Origin: Nitriliruptoraceae bacterium
Lineage (GTDB): Bacteria > Actinomycetota > Nitriliruptoria > Nitriliruptorales > Nitriliruptoraceae
Reading direction: 5' to 3'
Assembly (NCBI GenBank): GCA_007118045.1
Contig: SKTG01000438.1
Location: 1 to 5,884 of the forward strand
DNA length: 5,884 nucleotides
Below, piece by piece: positions 4,901 through 5,884 of this stretch (positions are counted from its first letter, which is position 1; the number at the start of each line of letters is the position of its first letter). Made by a program: the position numbers and the translations under genes. A model generated the notes under the pieces. The model was not told where the DNA came from and did not search any database. It saw nothing but the letters and a program-made list of their open reading frames with translations.

Positions 4901-5665
4901 GTGTCGCCCGAACGTTCTGCTCGCGGCCCCTGGCGGGGCGTGCGCCCACCGTCCGGTGTGCGGGGGTGGCACGGCAGCGGCTCCGCGGTCACCGTCGGCG
5001 AGGACGCGGAGGCGACGGACGCGGCCGGTGTGGTCCACGCTCCCGCGCCGGAGGAGGGTGACGCCTCCGCCGACCACGCTGGAACCCCCGCCGACCACGC
5101 TGGAACGCCCGTAGAGAGCGCTGCGGCGTCCGCCGCCGCCCGGGTGACCGACCCACCACCGACCTGGCACGAGATCGCCGAACGGTACGGCGACAAGGTC
5201 TACACGATGGCCTACCGGTTGACGGGTGATCGTGACGAGGCGAACGATCTCGCCCAGGACGTGTTCGTGCGGGTGTATCGCAACCTGGACCGGTATCGTC
5301 CCGGAACGTTCGAAGGGTGGCTCTACCGCATCACCAAGAACCTCTTCCTCGACCGGTTGCGGCGGCGTTCGCGGGTGCGCCTCGAGCCGTTGCCCGACGA
5401 GGAGTGGCGTCAACCTCCCGAGGCCGGCCCGGGCCCGGAGGAGCGCGCAGAGGCCGGGGTGCTCCGCGGCGACCTGGAGATCGCGTTGGAGCAGCTGCCC
5501 TCCGTGTTCCGATCGGCCGTGGTGATGTGTGACGTACAGGGGCTCTCCTACGAGGAGATCTCGGTGGCGACGGGCTGGCCGATCGGCACGGTGCGCTCGC
5601 GCATCCACCGAGGCCGTCGCCTGCTCCGTACCGAGCTCGACGACGCTCGGAGTCGTCGTGGCTGA
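4901..5665 (+). CDS. sigE: ECF-type RNA polymerase sigma factor, SigE-like
   Basis: 254 residues. Residues 1-88 are a low-complexity, Ala/Gly/Pro/Asp-rich extension. Sigma region 2 spans about 92-157: YGDKVYTMAYRLTGDRDEA, then NDLAQDVFVRVYRNL for core RNA polymerase and -10 recognition, then PGTFEGWLYRITKNLFLDRL. An acidic/proline linker at 162-187 follows. Region 4 spans about 192-245, with the helix-turn-helix SYEEISVATGWPIGTVRSRI (216-235) for -35 recognition. The GTFEGWL...ITxNLFLD block and the following RRRSRVRLEPLP closely resemble mycobacterial SigE as I remember it, which directs cell-envelope and oxidative stress responses. There is no SigJ-type C-terminal SnoaL domain. The next gene is the cognate anti-sigma factor, overlapping by 8 nt. 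This indicates translational coupling and post-translational control of the sigma factor. The SigE family assignment is strong; strict orthology is inferred. Confidence 0.93.
   Translation: MSPERSARGPWRGVRPPSGVRGWHGSGSAVTVGEDAEATDAAGVVHAPAPEEGDASADHAGTPADHAGTPVESAAASAAARVTDPPPTWHEIAERYGDKVYTMAYRLTGDRDEANDLAQDVFVRVYRNLDRYRPGTFEGWLYRITKNLFLDRLRRRSRVRLEPLPDEEWRQPPEAGPGPEERAEAGVLRGDLEIALEQLPSVFRSAVVMCDVQGLSYEEISVATGWPIGTVRSRIHRGRRLLRTELDDARSRRG
5067..5109 (+). repeat. 21-bp direct repeat in the sigma factor N-terminal extension
   Basis: Two adjacent copies with a 21-bp period share 19 identical bases (5067-5085 and 5088-5106). They encode ADHAGTP at residues 57-63 and 64-70. The repeat lies in the non-conserved extension, outside regions 2 and 4. 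Confidence 0.8.
5649..5652 (+). promoter_or_regulatory. Ribosome binding site of the anti-sigma gene inside the sigma gene
   Basis: GGAG lies 5 nt before GTG 5658-5660, within the last codons of the sigma gene. Together with the 8-nt overlap it argues for coupled translation of the pair. Confidence 0.6.
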
Positions 5666-5884
5666 CCGACACGTCTCCGGTGACCGCCTGTCGGCGTTCC
5701 TCGACGACGAGCTGACCGAGTACCGGGCGGCCGCCGTCACCCACCACCTGGCAGCCTGCGACGACTGGCTCACGGAGCTCGAGGGCCTGCGCGGCGCTCG
5801 CGACGCGCTGCGGTCGCTGCCGGAGCTGCACGCCCCGGCGACCGCGCGGCAGGTGCCCGGACCACCGCGTCGGCGCGATCGGGC
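5658..5884 (+). CDS. Anti-sigma factor, zinc-finger (ZAS/zf-HC2) type, 3'-truncated by window edge
   Basis: 75 complete codons are visible, then the window ends. The N-terminus RHVSGDRLSAFLDDEL, then HHLAACDDW and LRGARDALR, matches the helical anti-sigma domain of mycobacterial RseA-like proteins, which bind and hold the ECF sigma factor. The usual ZAS zinc motif is H-x3-C-x2-C. Here His30 and Cys34 are present, but the third position is Trp37 (TGG at 5766-5768). His5 aligns with the upstream His ligand of RseA as recalled. A Pro/Arg-rich stretch begins at about residue 58; whether a membrane segment follows is outside the window. GTG start chosen from GGAG 5 nt upstream and the overlap with the sigma stop at 5663-5665. 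The anti-sigma role is secure from motif plus context; zinc binding and redox response are doubtful. Confidence 0.87.
   Translation, partial: MADRHVSGDRLSAFLDDELTEYRAAAVTHHLAACDDWLTELEGLRGARDALRSLPELHAPATARQVPGPPRRRDR

Noticed and set aside
4001..5773. 590-codon open frame on the minus strand
   Set aside because: It lies antisense to the multi-helix membrane protein, the sigma factor and the anti-sigma gene. Its translation is Arg/Gly/His/Gln-rich with no domain, as expected for a stop-free antisense frame in very GC-rich DNA.

Overview
The window is very GC-rich, with GTG starts, Shine-Dalgarno motifs of the GGAG/GAGG type, strong G/C at third codon positions, and a SigE-like ECF sigma factor paired with a zinc-finger-type anti-sigma factor. 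Together these point to a high-GC actinobacterium. The exact lineage cannot be fixed from the sequence; a deep-branching class such as Nitriliruptoria is only a guess. No rRNA, tRNA, CRISPR array, insertion sequence or phage gene is visible. It reads as ordinary chromosome.

Layout, left to right. (1) 2-943 (+): C-terminal two thirds of an M17 leucyl aminopeptidase (PepA) with all metal and catalytic residues. (2) 944-1014: short gap made largely of a 15-bp tandem repeat that also supplies the ribosome binding site of the next gene. (3) 1015-2592 (+): FAD-dependent oxidoreductase of the phytoene-dehydrogenase/PYROXD2-like group. (4) 2622-3014 (-): small hotdog-fold thioesterase resembling fluoroacetyl-CoA thioesterase FlK, convergent with the oxidoreductase. 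(5) 3015-3358: a 344-bp divergent intergenic region with no credible gene but several dyads. (6) 3359-3844 (+): single-pass membrane protein with a strongly acidic, heptad-repeat tail. (7) 3995-4828 (+): unrecognised integral membrane protein with about eight helices. (8) 4901-5665 (+): SigE-like ECF sigma factor. (9) 5658-5884 (+, runs off the end): its anti-sigma factor, overlapping the sigma gene by 8 nt.

The one clear functional unit is the sigma/anti-sigma pair, expected to control a cell-envelope or oxidative stress response. The anti-sigma factor's zinc motif appears to have Trp in place of its last Cys, which is the most notable molecular oddity here. The two membrane proteins just upstream lie on the same strand. 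They might belong to the same envelope theme, but nothing in the sequence proves it, and a candidate promoter sits directly before the sigma gene. The aminopeptidase, oxidoreductase and thioesterase look like metabolic housekeeping genes with no evident shared pathway. I did not find convincing evidence of a new multi-gene system.
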